Below the pieces are notes generated by a model. It ran no database searches. It was not told where the DNA came from and was given only the letters and a program-made list of their open reading frames with translations. A stretch of 64,000 nucleotides of DNA from Cytospora piceicola (lineage: Eukaryota > Ascomycota > Sordariomycetes > Diaporthales > Cytosporaceae). A program made the translations under genes and the position numbers. Of this stretch, positions 1 through 12,299 are shown in pieces. The stretch lies in NCBI GenBank assembly GCA_023375675.1, contig JALQBC010000055.1, positions 124,001 through 188,000 of the forward strand, in the 5' to 3' direction. Positions within the stretch are counted from its first letter, which is position 1; each line of letters begins with the position of its first letter.

Positions 1-468
1 CACAACGTCAAAAGGTGTATGATTATTTCTCTATTGGCAACGTCTTCGGGGGCTGTGCTATATACAATCCTCAGTGACCAGAGCCCTCCCACTCCGAACG
101 GGTCGCCTTCCAGTCAAGTGATGCATCATCTAAAAGTGGAGGTTCAATTGCGCAGGCTGATAAGATAGGCTTTCAAGGGGACAATCAATTTCTCCCACCG
201 TTACCAAACGTGCTAGGAAGCGAGGTGCACACCATTAAAAGTTTGAGAGTTGTTCCCATCGACCTGGGCTCGCTGAGGGATGGACTGACATCAGTTGTCT
301 CCCCAGGCAAATTATTCAATGTTCATCGCGCACTGTGTATACAACTGGCTCAGCGAGTCCACCCTCAGAAGTCGTTTCCCGAGCCCTGGTCTTGTTAGGT
401 AGTATTCCGAAACAGGGAAACGCATGGATGAGTTGTTACCGATGTTGTGTTGCCTATTGTTTCGGGGC
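1..468. other. Left flank of the inserted element, no gene seen
   Basis: This stretch has ordinary base composition and holds only open frames of about 60 codons, none resembling a known protein. It ends with GGGGC at 464-468, which is repeated just beyond the other end of the element at 6631-6635. It was therefore probably contiguous with the DNA at 6636 before the insertion. I see no promoter or RNA gene that I can support. Confidence 0.6.
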
Positions 469-508
469 TATGGTGCGCGACAGGTGCTTCTCTGCGAAAA
501 CGGGTTTT
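469..508 (+). repeat. 5' terminal inverted repeat (40 bp)
   Basis: It is identical to the reverse complement of 6591-6630 at 38 of 40 positions. The two differences (positions 472 and 475) are both G here against A in the other copy, as expected if RIP touched one end. The repeat starts with TATGGTGCGCG and ends with CGGGTTTT. Confidence 0.9.
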
Positions 509-1840
509 GGTTAATAGGTTTACGCCCTTAGACAGGTTTGCTTATACAGGTTTAAGTGATATACCGTATACGTATAAGCCTTATATAATAATGCTATAGC
601 CTATATAGCTGTATATAGCCTACTGTATTTAAATATAGAGATAAAATTATATTATTATCCCCTTTTTCTTCTTTTTTTATTTATTTATATTTTCGTTTAT
701 CTTCGCTTAAGCTTATTCGGGTATTATTACCTTTATATTATTTATTATCGTACGTTATTTACAACGTTTACCCTTATACGTTTAAGTATAGGAAACTTTT
801 AATATATCTTTTCGTTAAGATAAGCTAGTTCCTCGCTATTTAGTTATATAAAACTTTTACGTAAATATTAAAGACAGATATCCGAAATAGGTTATATATT
901 TCGACTACGAACTACTTTTTTTATCGTCGAGTAAACCTCTCTTTATCGACTTTACTACTTTACTTCGAGTGTTTTTATCCTTATATAATATATAATAGCC
1001 GGGTATAATAGCTATCTTTATTTCGTTACCGGGGATTTTCGCCTAACGACTAAGTACGGCTTTAACTATAAATAGTATACTTATAATCAGGCCGTTACAG
1101 AACTTATATAATATTTCGTTCGCAGGTATTATAAAAAAAAGCTTTAGCGATTATATAGAAACTGCTATCCGGGACCGGTATTATAGTAAAAAGGAGATAT
1201 ACGTTATAAAAAAAACTACTTCGGCCTTAATTATAGTTATATTATAGTTAAAAGAATAGGAATTTATAGAGTTATACGGGTAAATTACTTCGAAGTTTTA
1301 TAAAATTTATAAGGCTAAGGTTTTACCGGCTTAATTATTCTTTCTCGATACTAAATATATTTCGTATAAAGCTTTTATTCGAGACTTTTTTATATACAGG
1401 GGTATATTTACAGATTTACTTTCGTTAAAATAAAAACTAATTATATCGGCTATAACCGAGTAGTTTTTAACTATAGTAGATATTACGTTACTACTATCCG
1501 GGGTTAAAACTATATAGAAAGGTATAATAGCCGTTTATATAAAAAAGGGTAAAGGTAATATAGTTATACTATCGTTTATATATATATAAAAGATAAAGCC
1601 TATTCTCGGTTCGGATAAAGACGAAGATAGCTATAAAACTTCGTATATATAGAAACTAGTATACCGGGATACGGATATATTTATAGACTTAACAGCTTCG
1701 GAGGAGCTTAATCTATTCGGCCTACCTTTAATTAAAGAAGAGGATATAAATAATCCTTTTTACGATAATCCTTTTAACGATAATAGGTATTACCTTTCCG
1801 ACGACGACAAGCTTATAAGTTCGGTCGAAATTAAACGTTA

Positions 1841-1990
1841 GCCGAGTATAAAAGTCGAGTTTTAATTTAAAGCTAAATATAAGCTAAGTATAAAAGTCGA
1901 ACTTTAACTTAAGGCTAAATATAAGCTTAATATAAAGGTCGAGCTTTAACTTAAAGCTAAACGTAAGCCGAGTATAAAGCTTAAGCCTAA
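1841..1990 (+). repeat. 42-bp codon-phased repeat array inside the dead element
   Basis: About three and a half copies with a 42-bp period; equivalent positions fall at 1845, 1887, 1929 and 1971. Read in one + strand frame, each copy gives a 14-residue unit rich in Lys, Leu and Val, with a TAA at the same place in each copy. Stops recurring at one repeat position are what CAA-to-TAA mutation of a repeated Gln codon by RIP would produce. Confidence 0.7.
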
Positions 1991-2009
1991 ACAGGTATAA
2001 TAAAAGTCT

Positions 2010-2180
2010 AGTTATTTTATAGCTAAGCCGGAATAAGACTAGTAGTTATTTAGTCGTATTACAGTTAAGCCGGAATAAAACTAGTAGGTATTTAGTTATA
2101 TTACGGCCGAGCCGGAACAGGTATAATAGTTACCTAGTCGTATTATAGCCGAGTTAGAATAAGACTAACAGATATCTAAT
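2010..2180 (+). repeat. Second 42-bp codon-phased repeat array inside the dead element
   Basis: About four diverged copies with a period near 42 bp. In the + frame each begins Pro-Glu (the last has Leu-Glu) and then carries TAA/TAG stops where one copy still retains CAG (Gln). The unit differs in sequence from the preceding array. Together they suggest that the element's protein carried low-complexity, Gln-containing tandem repeats. Confidence 0.65.
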
Positions 2181-5100
2181 TATACTATATCGAAGACGGT
2201 TATTAGTAATAAAAAGGTATATTAGTAAGTACGAAATTATATAAGTATATACTAATAATATTATATAAACTACTTTAAAAAAGCGCCTTTATTTAATTAG
2301 TATAGTTCTATTTAGTATAAATATACGTAAGGTTAAGCGTTTTAAAGACTTCCCAGAGATTAAAGATAGTTTATATAATCTAACCGGGGCCGAATAGACT
2401 TAGTAAATAATATATAGTATTAGTAAAGTGCCGCGTAAATAGTATAACTTAAATATATCTCTTTTTATTTTTTTTTATATAATTTTAATATCCGTTTCTA
2501 TATCCGATTTAATATTAAGGTTATCCGTGTTAATACCTTTTTACTATAGCTACGTTTATAGATATATAAGGCTATTAATATACGAGTCGAGAAGATATAC
2601 CGGCGGTTAGTATTTTTTATTAATATACGATCGTAGTTTTTACTTAAGCTAGTTATACTTATAAATATACGGCTGTATACAAGTTTCGGGAATAAGATAA
2701 ATAGGTATACTACCGATTAAGTCGACTATATTTTTATATATAGCTATCGTTAATTCGGGTAAATAAGTGTTTAGGTTAATATCGTTATATCTAATTAAGT
2801 CTATTAACTTTTTAAAGATATGCTTTAATACTTAAACCTAATAATCTTTAATCTTATTTATATTAAGAAGGTAATACAGGACTTAAAGCTTCTTAAGTAT
2901 AATATACGGTTTTAATTTCTGTTTTCTAATATAATAAGTATTTTAAAGACGTATAAACTCGGTAAACTTATAACAGATCCGGGGTATATATATATAAAGA
3001 AGAGTAACTCTATTTATAAAGTTATATTTATCCTATATCTTTAATACTTTAAGTTATTTAAAGAAATTTTAAGTATAAGTATTAGCGAATATAGTATAGA
3101 CCTATATATAAATAAACTTACTTTTTAAAACTTTATACGACTTTTATTTAAGCTTTTTTATTAATGTTTAATTTTAACGTTATATAAGCTTTTACTATAT
3201 ATCTAATACTAGCGGAAAGTTAGATCCGGTATATTACGTATAAGCTCGGTTTTATTATTATTATTACTATTTACTATATTAGTAGGGCCGGAATTAAGCT
3301 TATATATATCTTTATTCTTACTTAAAGCTATACGGATCGGGATAGTAGGTACTTTTTAATTACCGAAGAGTAACGTATAGTAATAGTTTAAGCACGGGAC
3401 TATACGAGGCCTTTAAGGTTATTTTATAAGATTAGTATTAAATAATAGGTAGTAATAAGCCTCGGTAATTAGTAATGTTTCCCGACCGCGGTTTATACAG
3501 ACTAGTAAAGGTATATACTTATATTATTCGATAATACGTATATACTAAGTAAGTATATTCCGGGCTATTCTAATAGAAATATTATAATAGAACTATACTA
3601 TATATTTTAAATAGGTATCGATATTAGCGTAATATTTAATACCGAACCTAAATAGCTTTATATAGCTATCGATTAACTATATAAAGTTCGGACTATAATA
3701 TATTTAGCTATTATAGCGTCGATACGTTTTATTATAGTGGAAATCGAGGCTTTTTTAATAAAATTTAAGGTAGATTTAAAATAGTACGTCTCGGGGAATA
3801 TTAACTATATATTATCGAAGGTATATATATAGTATATTTCTCTTTATTCGTATAATAAGGTTTTCGATAAACTGTTTATCTTCGAAGAACGTATATAAAT
3901 AGACTTAAGTATTTATAATCTATTTACTATTACGCTATCGGAAGATATATATTTCTCGCTGTAAATATATAATACCGGTTATTATTACCGGCTAGTTTTT
4001 TTTTATAGTAAATGTTTTAAGTATTTATTTATCTAATAACTTAAGTTTAAACTAAAGCTTAGTAATACGTCGATATAAAGCTATATTTAAAATAGTATAG
4101 CTTTAAACCGGTTTTAACAACTATTTTTTAATATAGTTATAAAGCGTACGCTTTTTACTAGTAATTCGGAACCGTTATATAAGCTTATCTTAAATAGATA
4201 AGACAGATTTATCTTTTTTAAAGCGTTATTTAACTAGCGTACGGTATTATTTAAAAGGAGCCGCTAAACGAGGTATAATAAATTATATAAGATTATATAA
4301 GTATAAAGCTATTTAAAGACGTATAAGCTTAAAGTAAAGCGTATAGCTATAAAAGATAATAATTAGTTGTAAGTAAAGATAAAAAAGGGGTAATTAGTCG
4401 TAAGTAGATATAAAGAAAGGGTAATTACAAGTAGTTTAAAACGATTAAAGTTTTTCGAGTTAAAATAACCTTTTTTAATTATATATTAGCCTAATCCGGT
4501 ATATACTTCCGAAAACTATTTAGAATTACTAAATATATTATACCGAAAAGGTATCGTCTATAAAAATATAAGTATACCGCTATTTTAACCTATACGTTTA
4601 TAAATAAAAATAAACTAAATGACTTTATAAACTATTAAACTATAGCCGCCGTATACAGGCTTATATAAGCTTATATATAAAGTTAACTATTTAACTTAGC
4701 CGGGAACTTATATATACTAGCTCGAAAGGTAGTAGAAAAATAAAAACGCCTATAAATTAAGCCGATTATATTTATTTATTAGCTATATATACCCGGAAAG
4801 GTATATACTTAGACGTTTAATAATAGTAACAGCTTAGTTATATTATAAAACCCTAATAAATATAAAACCTTTTCGTTTACGGCTATTAAACTAGAATACA
4901 AACGTATACTAGCGTATAAACTTATATATACGAGTATAGCTTATATTTAGTTAAAAGCTTTATTCGTAGGTATGTTTCGGTAGCGTATAGCTAGTTTAAA
5001 CTAGATTTCGGACTAAAAAAGAGTTAATATTTCCGTAGTAGCCTATTTAATTTAAAGCGAGGATGTTTAGGTATATTAACGGCCGTATAGGTTATTACTA

Positions 5101-6360
5101 GTGTTATATTTAGTAGAACTAGTATATATAGAGGTATTAAAGGCTATAAAGCCGTAGTTCGAGCTTAAGCTAAGCTTTATAAAGTTAAATATACCGGTTA
5201 TTGTTTTCTTCTTAGTAAAACCTTCCCGAGTAAGATTAATTGTGTCTATACGACCTTAATTACGTTTTTTTATTTTTTAAAAAGTTTTAAAAGTTACCTT
5301 ATTTTTATTTTTAGTTATATATATATTAGTAACCTTATATAAACTCGTATATACCTAACTATTAATATACTTCGGTAATTATAGCTAAATCCGTTCGACT
5401 TAAACTAATAGTTAATATATATATTTTAAAAGACGTTATTATTATTATATACGTAATTACACTAAGGTCTTTTATTACACGAGCTTATATAGGTAGTATA
5501 CCTTTTATAATTATTGCCGGGTATATTTATAAAGATATAACTAAAGATAGCCGAGTACTAAAACTAACGAGTAAGAACGTTTAGCTTTTTTTTTATAATT
5601 TTTTACTTAAAAATAGTTTTAAAAATAAGTAGTTATTCGAGATCTTATAAATATATTAGTTTAGCTTTATATACTTTAAAATAGAATATATATATACCCG
5701 GTCGTTTATTCTCTTTTAAATTATCTTTTAGTAGTCGTTATACAGGATATTTAAAGCCTTTTCGAGGTAGTACGAGGTAATTTTAAAGTCGGTCGAGTCT
5801 TAAATAACTATATTTAAGGCTACGGGAAAGTATTTACTTAAGTACTTTTATAAACTAGCCTTTTTCAGGTTTATACTTAACGGTACTTTAAACAGGCAGG
5901 GGCGGAAAGGGCTGTTTTCTTTACTACCCTTTTCAGTAGCGATTTTATCGATTTTAACTATATTATTATATAATTACTAAAGTTTAATAGTAATTATAAA
6001 TAGCTAAGTATAAATAAGGCTATATAGGGCAGAACAGTACCGTATAGCTTAATATTAACGTTAGTTAGTTAATTTCTATATATCTGTACTTATAAAAGTA
6101 ATAAGAACGCGTTAATTAAACACAGCTAGCTAAATATTACTAAAACCGATATAATTAGACTAAAAAAAGGTTAATATATAGACTTTTAAATACGGCGGTT
6201 TTAATAGTTATATACACGAGATATAAAATAGGCTACGAGGGTATAAAACGGGCTACGAAGGTAGGCAGTTAAGTATAAATATATACTTAAGGTTAATAAT
6301 AAAGGTAAGTATAAACGTGTTTAACGGCTATAGTAAGGAAGATCTTTAGTAAAAGTAAAT

Positions 6361-6460
6361 AGCCTGTACGTAAGCCCGATTAACTATAGCTAGCCTGTGT
6401 ACTAGCCCGATTAACTATAACTAGCCTGTATATTAGCCCGATTAACTGTAGCTAGCTCTG
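6361..6460 (+). repeat. 31-bp subterminal tandem repeat (3 copies)
   Basis: The string AGCCCGATTAACT starts at 6373, 6404 and 6435, a constant 31-bp period, followed each time by a variant of AGCTAGCCTGT. It lies about 150 bp inside the right terminal repeat. Many DNA transposons keep subterminal repeats as transposase-binding sites, so that is the inferred role. Confidence 0.65.
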
Positions 6461-6590
6461 ATTAGCTAGCGTATAGGGCTTTTAGCCTACGGGCTTTTTA
6501 AATATATATATTATATTATATGCTCTTATACCTTAGTTATGGCCTGTATACCTTTTGTACCGGGCCCTTACGGGGGTGTGGCCTTACTTA

Positions 6591-6630
6591 AAAACCCGTT
6601 TTCGCAGAGAAGCACCTGTCGCGTACTATA
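6591..6630 (-). repeat. 3' terminal inverted repeat (40 bp)
   Basis: Reverse complement of the 469-508 repeat with two transitions. It is followed directly by GGGGC (6631-6635), the second copy of the putative 5-bp target duplication. Confidence 0.9.
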
Positions 6631-6752
6631 GGGGCTTAAAATGTAAAAATTATTCCCGCTATCGAACTCTCGGGCCAATGATGACAGCCCCCGCAAAGAC
6701 AGCATCAATGCAACCCTAAGAATCAGAACGAGCATATCGGTGGTGTCTAAAA

Positions 6753-7797
6753 TTATCCGCTGTTTCGAACCCTCCTGATTTCCTTCTTGTGGCCCCTCTT
6801 CCCTCTCCTCCTTTGCCTCCGGTAGTCCGTGTCGGATGAGTCGTCAGACTCTGTGTCCGTGGTACCAACCCTGTCTTCATGAAGCACGACTAGTTGCTTG
6901 AAGTGCTTCATGGTAACTCGATGATTGATCATGACCGAGTTGCCAGTTGCTCTGTTCTTTCTGATGGTAAGTCTGTCCACCTCCACATCGTCGATGGGCG
7001 CATTGAGCATCATGGCAGAGTCACAGGTCTCGTTGTCTTCCACCACCCGGGAGGTAACGCCAAACGATTCGCAGTCCGAGAACTCGTCATCGTCTGCAAG
7101 TGTTGCTTCATCGTCGTCCCATAGACCAGCTATGTGCAGGTCGGTATAGTTCAGCCGTATTTTCCCGTCAGCTGGAACAGCCGAGGTTAGCATGCTTCTT
7201 TCTCTTATATGGTTTGGATTCAATGTTGCATCCTTCCATCATACCTTCCGGGATCCCATTGTCGAGTAGATCGGCAATCCTCAAGCCCTTTCCCTCCCCC
7301 AGAATCTGTTGCAAGAGCGCGTTCACTCGCTCCACTATTTCACAGTTCACCAGCACTGCATTGCCGTAAGCACGTGTCAAGCCGACATGTGCCACCTGAA
7401 TTTTCAATATCAGGTTCCCCTTCGCAAGGTTCAGACCAGTCATAATCCCACTGAGTTTGGCAATGTTTTTGGAGCCCTTGAGTAGCTGGTGGGTGTACTG
7501 TTGGAAAGTAGTCCTTTCCTTTGCCAGTTTCCCCAAGCAATCCTTCAGCTTGGTCCCATAGCCATCGATATCTGTTAGATCAGAGACGATCGTGTCGATG
7601 TGTAAGGCCTCTTCACTCAGCACAATGTCGACAATCTGCTTGGTGTTTTCAAGCTCTCGGCTATGAGCAGCGAGGAGATTCGGCAAGTCATTTTGACGTT
7701 CCTGGGCCTTTTGGAGAGCTGCGAGCAGCTTGATGACATTTTCTACAATGGTCACCACATTGACCGCGAGCGAGAAAACATCTAGCCCAGACTGCAA
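6753..7797 (-). CDS. Orphan STAND/NLR N-terminal-domain-like protein
   Basis: Two exons, 7797-7245 and 7171-6753, joined across a 73-bp intron (donor GTATGA, branch GCTAAC, acceptor CAG) give 323 residues. Residues 1 to about 185 form a helical region beginning with an amphipathic segment (DVFSLAVNVVTIVENVIKLL). It resembles the SesA/Helo-like domains at the N-terminus of fungal STAND (NLR-like) proteins involved in heterokaryon incompatibility and cell death. The C-terminal 140 residues are acidic, then end in a basic Arg/Lys-rich tail. No NACHT or NB-ARC P-loop and no repeats follow, so this is either a stand-alone partner protein or the remnant of a longer gene. The stop codon is only 122 bp from the dead transposon. 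The family call rests on general resemblance; the gene model is well supported by the splice signals. Confidence 0.55.
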
Positions 7798-10534
7798 GTG
7801 CTAGTTAGCCATGTTCCTCAAGGTGCATAGGAACAACCTACCATGACTATGCTTCAGTGACAAGTCTTTCCTTAACACTCAAGACAGTTCGCGATTGAGT
7901 TCTTCCAAGGTCGAGGAGCAGGAATCTTGAGCCCCAAAAGGAAAAACAAGGCTTTGGGGCTTGGATAGGATTGATATCTATTTAAGTTTCTATCGCCTTC
8001 CTTTCCCACTTGAAACATTTGCAAACCCCCGTGGGCAACATTTCGGCCCAATCCCTCGCTGATCAAGCCTGAACTTCCTGTTGGGTCCGCCTTTAACCAA
8101 AGCTATTGGCCGATCTCACCGAAGGCATCCCCCGTGACTCATTTTCAGGTCGCGGTGAGTGTGTAAGATCGTCACATTGACCTATGAGCTGCCGATACGC
8201 GGCACTGCCAACGCGAACCACACACAAAGAGTCCCGTGAGACTGCATGGCTTGCAGCTGCCACGCACCGTCTCTCGGTAGCATCTCGTCACAATCCATTC
8301 CTTCCAAGATTTCTCCAAGCAGTCTATCCCACGCCTTTGTCGATCCCGCAACTGGAGCCTTGGGCTGCCTCACCGGAGCGTAAGGCGAGAGGGCTTTATT
8401 GGCTAGAATCCATCCGCATCAGACCCAACTATTCCGCGTTCCGAAGAGAAGGGGGTGCCAGTGCATGAAGCCAAGTGACTCACCTTCTCGTGCTGGCCTA
8501 GTCTCTGTTTATTATCATGACAAGTATATCCGGGGATTAGGATGGTAGGAGGCTGATAGTCGCATGACTATAGCCGTGACCGAGTGAGGAAATATTCGAG
8601 CGTGCTCTTTCCCAGAGCCTGGTTCTTGCCACTTTCGTCGTGTGAATGGTAAAAAAATGGAAAGATGAGACAGGAAGTTGTGCGTTGCTCTGGCTCATGC
8701 TCAATTAAGCCTGCAATGGCTTGTAGTCTAGTAATCTGGTCATTGCTTGTACAGAAATCCGAGGAACATCCTTCACCCTCTTGAACCGTCACGATTGAGG
8801 CCACTTTCCAGCTCCTTCCGTTGCGCTGGCCATCCTTCCACTTGGACTCTGGTGGAGGCCGTGGCTTGGCTTGGTGTTCCGGGGCCGACCTCATCAACGA
8901 ATTCCCTTGAATGAGCTTAGGAAGGCGGGCGTCTCAAACAGGAGAGCGACCTACTTTTCTTGAGTCGAGTTATGATATTCCGGAACTTCAGCTACGTCGA
9001 CAGTGGTATTTGACTCTGTCATCGTAAGCCGGTGGAGTGAGAGCAAATTCGACCGAGTAAAGCGTCAGGCCATCCCTCAAAGGGTCATCGTGTTGTTGTT
9101 GAAGAGTGGACGAAAACCTGCGGATCTAATTGAAGACGTCCATCGCAAATTCATAAGCTTCTTTCTACTGGGTGAGATAAAGGCCCTGCCTTGAATATTT
9201 TCTGTTGATACGAAGACTCAGGGACCTCGCAAGTGGGCGAGTATGAAAGTTCAATCTAAATCTTATTGTTCAAACGTGAGGTCCATGACAGACAAATATC
9301 AAGTATCTTCCTGTCATTTACGTGTCAGGAAACTGTCTTCTTTGCTTCACCCTCAGATCCCGAAATTCAGGAGGAGGACTTTCAACTGAGGTGGTACCAC
9401 TACGTTTATAACTGGAAACATGGGGCTTGAGACGGTGAACAAATGAGGGAGTTTCGTCTGCATCTTTCTATGGTGGCCATCCTTAGCCCAACATAGACAC
9501 CTGTATTTCTTCCAGTTCAGGGCCTTGGATAGATGTGGCACCGATAGCCCATCCCCGCATTGGTGGCGGTGTGCTTGGTGTCACTAGCTGCTGCTGCTCA
9601 TTGCAGTGAAGCTCATTCTCGCACATTGGAATCCTAATAGCAGAACTAAAGCCATCTTCGGTTTGCATCGACATATATAAGCCCGAGAAAGAAGTCAATG
9701 CAAGGCCTCTTCGGGGCCATCCACGGATTTCTGTATAAGAGTACACACGTGGGCAGGGTGTCCGTCATGCCGAATTCCCCGAAGGTGTGGTGGCAAACGG
9801 GTTGTCAGAATTGTGCCGATAAGGCCGTCTGATCTTGAAAATAGCATATGTGAGCTTTTGAATTAGTTCCAGCTGGCCTGTTGGACGTCCTGCCAATGGG
9901 ATACTGAGACTGCGCGATGGCCAGCCTCGGCCCCCTGACGACGGACAGACCAGAAGCGGGCCGGTATTCCCGTGGCAAGGTCATTTACATACCCTAGGGT
10001 GTCTATGAAGAACGAAACGTAATATTGCATATTCTAGTGTTCTGTGGGAGGCCTTTTGTAACTGTAGCTAGGCCTGTTGTTTGAAACACCAGAAACATCT
10101 CAGTTATGTGAAGTCGTCGTAGACTGTATGACTAAGCCGATTCCCCCTTTTTGTCTTGCTTAAGTACTCAAGTCGTCGCATATGTACCATGAGAAGCACG
10201 GTGAAGAGCAGCGAATTCCATTCCATTACTGACTCCCTGTCTAGCACGGAGGCTTGTGTATGAAGGGTGCGGCGACAGGGAGTGAAGAAGACAGTAAGAA
10301 CCGCCGCACTCGCACAAGCCTTGGAACGGATGCACATACGTCGCACATGGCGAAACGTGAGACTTGGGAGAACGTTACAGTAACCACATAGCACTGTCGT
10401 GGACAAATTACCTGGCAAGCCAATCAAGGACAAGCTCAGATCGGAACGCATCAGCCCCAGATAATCAGACCAACCGCGGGTAAGTGGTTGAAAGGCGCTC
10501 AAATTTCATTTTCCAGTCGCTATCTTGAAGTCTC
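7798..10534. other. Intergenic region, no gene recognised
   Basis: This 2.7 kb of ordinary composition has only scattered short frames. The longest are a 109-codon frame at 8568-8897 (-) and a 132-codon frame at 10104-10502 (-). Neither shows a domain or plausible splicing partners, so I treat them as chance. A TACCCTAGGGT motif occurs near 9991. No RNA gene was recognised. Confidence 0.5.
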
Positions 10535-12299
10535 CTATGCAAGTGAGACACTTCTTGTCAACTCCAGCTCAGGGTGCGGAGCATGTTGCAATTTCTTGCT
10601 GAAGTTGCTCGCCGCCCTGATCCTTTCTCCCCAGATTATGAAGCCAAATGGAACTAGAGTCAGAACACAACTGATCAGAGCCAGTATACTACATGACCAT
10701 GCAATACCCACCTTACCCACCATGCTGTCGACAGCCAGGGGAATTACAGCTCCAGCAACACTTCGAGTGGCAGCACATGCCGCCAGTGCCGAGGAGGCAA
10801 AGATGCCATAAGCATCCGCGATGTCTGCAAGTATCCAGCGTTAAAAATTGGCCAGGAAGTGGGGGTTTGATGTCGGGACATACAGTTGATCATGGCCATG
10901 AAAATCATTTGGTAGGCAAAGCCATATGGAATCATGGACAGAAGAGGAACAACCCAGGGGATTGATGGCCGTGACGTCCAGCCCAGCCAGAACAAAGCCA
11001 CGACAAATGCCGGCCCGCCAACGCATGCCAGAGGCAAGCGGAGGTACTCGGCGTGCTTGTTTGGGTATTTCCGAACAATAGTCTGAGCATAACGGTCGTA
11101 GAAAAAGGCGAGTATGTTAGAAATAATCGCGCCAGCAAACATCATCACGAACGCAAGGCCGGATTCACCTGCCGTGAAACCGTAAATGCCCTCGAAGATC
11201 TCGGGGAAGATCTCCAGGAGCATGTAGAACACGGCATAGACAAACGCCATGTAGATACATGTCAGCGCGACGAGCATCTCCGTGCAGAGTAGATACAGCG
11301 GTCTCGTGGTGGTGATTTTCTAATGTGGTGTGAGTCGGCTGTGTGAAAGAAATAAGAAAAAAACATAGGCTAGCTTCGGTATCACTCACCAATGTGGCCA
11401 GCACGCCAAGCCGATCCTGATCGGCAGGGGCGATATAATTATCGCTTCCCTTCTCTTTATTCAGCTTCCCCGCTCTGTCCCTTAGAATCTTGGTCGCGAG
11501 TGTCTCCGGCTGGAAGAGTAGAGCCAACAGACATATGCCCGAGTACATCATGGCAACCCAGAAGCCCCATCTCCAAGAGTACTGATAGGTATATCCTGAG
11601 ATAACGGGGCCAGCGAGTGGTCCCACCAGTGTCGCCGCCGACCACAGCATATTAGCTCTGCCCCTGATGACCTTCTCCTCGAACACATCTGCGATCGAAC
11701 CTCCCGTGACACTCATAGGTGGCGCGGCAAATGTGCCACTGAGGAACCTGAAGACTAGGAAACCGGCCCAGTTCGGAGCCAGAGCGGCTCCCATTGTGAA
11801 GATGATATATAAACAGAGCGTAGAGATGAGAATCGGTCTGCGGCCATACTGCTCACTCAGAGGGGCGAAGACCAGAGGTCCCAACACGAACCCAACAAGA
11901 TATGTGGTGGCGGGAAGGACACTTTGGGAGCCATCTGGAAAGCCGAATACCTTTTGCAACGCCGGAAGCTCGTTGGCCGGTATGGCGGATCCCATGGTAG
12001 AATTAATTGATAGTAATGATCCCACGATGACCACATAGATTTTCTTGGCCTAGGTGCGAGCATCGTCAGCGTAAGGTTCGAATTGGGTTGTTGATGAGGC
12101 TTGGGCTCACTGGTGACCAGTTGTGAGGGTTGGCCGGGTCCCCGGGTGGGAATGTTACGAGGGTAACACTGTTCATTGACCCGTGGAAGCCATCGCTGTC
12201 GGATCCCAGTTCGGTCGAAGGCACCGCATGGTCGAATCCTGGCTGTGCAGGGAGGTCCTCTTGGGTCTTCTCTCTTGTCAGCTCACGCTCGTGTTGCAT
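10535..12299 (-). CDS. MFS drug:H+ antiporter, DHA1 family (12 TM)
   Basis: Four exons: 12299-12111, 12049-11390, 11319-10884 and 10824-10535, giving 524 residues. All introns are 60-70 bp with good donors (GTGAGC, GTGAGT, GTATGT) and keep frame. After a polar N-terminus of about 65 residues come the usual 12 membrane segments. The loop 2-3 motif reads APLSEQYGRRPIL, and the antiporter motif C in helix 5 reads LVGPLAGPVISGY. A proton-driven efflux pump in the plasma membrane is expected. Related fungal proteins export drugs, polyamines or secondary metabolites. It lies 1.3 kb downstream of PKS1 on the same strand, so it may export the PKS1 product, but it could equally be an unrelated multidrug transporter. 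Confidence 0.9.

Larger units (their letters stand above)
469..6630. mobile_element. RIP-degenerated DNA transposon with terminal inverted repeats (6.16 kb)
   Basis: The element is bounded by 40-bp terminal inverted repeats (469-508 and 6591-6630) and by a GGGGC direct repeat on each side. Its interior is strongly AT-biased and almost free of CA/TG dinucleotides, while TA is in great excess and CG is still frequent. That is the classical signature of RIP acting on CpA. No open frame survives. Codon-periodic repeats at 1841-2180 show that the + strand once encoded protein: their in-frame TAA and TAG stops fall where CAA or CAG codons are expected. The 5-bp duplication and the terminal TATRGTRCGCG do not match a superfamily I can name, and no transposase motif is legible. 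Inverted termini argue against an LTR element. The copy is dead. Confidence 0.85.

Noticed and set aside
1841..6460. Possible CRISPR-like array from regularly spaced repeats
   Set aside because: The repeats are contiguous tandem units of 42 or 31 bp without unique spacers, in a eukaryotic RIP-mutated transposon.
10104..10502. A 132-codon minus-strand frame downstream of the MFS gene
   Set aside because: Composition is not protein-like and no family resemblance was seen.
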